Assembly: GCA_026995955.1 (NCBI GenBank)
Contig: JALWNJ010000125.1
Span: 1-6,042, forward strand
From: Gammaproteobacteria bacterium
GTDB lineage: Bacteria; Pseudomonadota; Gammaproteobacteria; J044
Direction of reading: 5' to 3'
DNA length: 6,042 nucleotides
A model generated the notes under the pieces. That model was not told the DNA's origin. It was given only the letters and a program-made list of their open reading frames with translations, and did no database searches. The first letter of the stretch is position 1, and the number at the start of each line of letters is the position of its first letter. Made by a program: the position numbers and the translations under genes. Positions 5,693 through 6,042 of the stretch are shown piece after piece.

Positions 5693-6042
5693 TCATGCCA
5701 GATCGTCCTTGAGGCGGATGCCACGCCGCTTCTTGCCCGCCCTGGGCGTGGCCTTCTTCTTGATTACCGGAGCCTGGGCCACGGCCTCAGCGGCATCGGC
5801 CGGCCTGGGCGCGGCGGTCTTCCTGCTCGCTGCCTTCTTCCGACTGGCCCTCTTCCTGCCGGCGGTGGACTTTGCGGCAGCCTTTTTCTTCCCGGCCCGG
5901 CTTTTGGCCGCAACGCTGGTCTCGGCCTTGGTCTCGGCCTTGGTCTCGGCCTTGGTCTCGGCCTTGGTCTCGGCCTTGGTCTCGGCCTTGGTCTCGGCCT
6001 TGGTCTCGGCCTTGGGTTCGGCCCTGGGTTCGGTGCTGGGTT
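5693..6042 (-). CDS. Lys/Ala-rich basic protein with KAET repeats, C-terminal part
   Basis: Only the last 115 codons are present; the N-terminus lies beyond the window. After PSTEPRAEP come eight perfect KAET units. A strongly basic Ala/Lys/Arg tail follows (AAKSRAGKKKAAAKSTAGRK, then ASRKKAASRKTAAPR), ending GKKRRGIRLKDDLA. Such histone H1-like tails occur in AlgP-type proteins and in the phasin PhaF, whose tail binds DNA and links storage granules to the nucleoid. That comparison is by composition only, and the missing N-terminal domain would decide the family. No in-frame stop breaks the region, and the lysine-rich coding is continuous to TGA 5695-5693. The stop overlaps a possible upstream ATG of the next gene (ATGA), and the preferred start is 23 nt on, so it is probably the leading known member of the same operon. 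A ribosomal or translation-factor tail is an alternative. Confidence 0.72.
   Translation of the reverse strand, partial: PSTEPRAEPKAETKAETKAETKAETKAETKAETKAETKAETSVAAKSRAGKKKAAAKSTAGRKRASRKKAASRKTAAPRPADAAEAVAQAPVIKKKATPRAGKKRRGIRLKDDLA
5919..6038 (-). repeat. 12-bp in-frame tandem repeat (KAET)
   Basis: Eight perfect head-to-tail copies of the 12-mer GTCTCGGCCTTG (plus strand) run from 5919 to 6014. Two diverged copies follow at 6015-6038 and part of another at the window edge. Each unit encodes Lys-Ala-Glu-Thr on the minus strand, so copy-number change would alter length by four residues without a frameshift. The perfect identity suggests recent expansion or slippage. It is coding sequence, not a CRISPR array. 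Confidence 0.93.

Noticed and set aside
5693..5696. ATGA overlap as the true start of the Pro-rich exported protein
   Set aside because: The start at 5669 has a stronger ribosome binding site at ideal spacing and gives a normal signal peptide; the 5696 start is kept only as an alternative.
5919..6038. Possible CRISPR-like or intergenic satellite array
   Set aside because: Units are 12 bp without spacers and remain in frame with a basic protein that ends at a normal stop codon.

Overview
All credible genes in this window lie on the minus strand, so the locus reads from the right edge (6042) to the left edge (1). Nine genes sit head to tail, with gaps of 10-24 nt except on either side of the fourth gene (83 and 105 nt). 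Coding is G+C-rich with strong third-position bias, which explains the long spurious open frames on the opposite strand. A recognisable sulfur globule protein and a DUF302 protein suggest a sulfur-oxidising gammaproteobacterium, of the Chromatiales or Ectothiorhodospiraceae kind. That placement is inference from gene content.

Upstream block (6042 to 4320): first the C-terminal part of a very basic Lys/Ala-rich protein with eight perfect KAET repeats (5693-6042, cut at the edge). Then come two predicted exported, low-complexity proteins: a 266-residue Pro-rich one (4869-5669) and a 176-residue Pro/Tyr/Trp one with a GTG start (4320-4850).

Middle (4319 to 3700): a 143-residue exported Gly/Tyr/Pro-rich protein of the sulfur globule protein type (3805-4236). 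It has a perfect hairpin before it and three more between its stop codon and the next gene. One of these is a close match to the CsrA/RsmA binding consensus, with GGA in the loop.

Downstream block (3699 to 1): a small ParA-type ATPase (3052-3699), then three membrane-anchored proteins: a TPR protein with a long Ala/Pro/Glu linker (2044-3036), a DUF302 protein (1346-2026) and a heptad-repeat coiled-coil protein (892-1335). Last is the GTPase domain of a dynamin-like protein (1-867), cut by the window edge.

Taken together, the layout suggests one locus for building, shaping and positioning sulfur globules. Three Cys-free exported proteins could form the envelope. ParA and the basic-tailed protein could provide spacing or nucleoid linkage. 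The anchored TPR, DUF302 and coiled-coil proteins could bridge the membrane, and the dynamin-like GTPase could remodel it. The individual family calls are moderately to well supported; the joint function is a hypothesis. No convincing promoter, tRNA, rRNA, mobile element or CRISPR array was seen.
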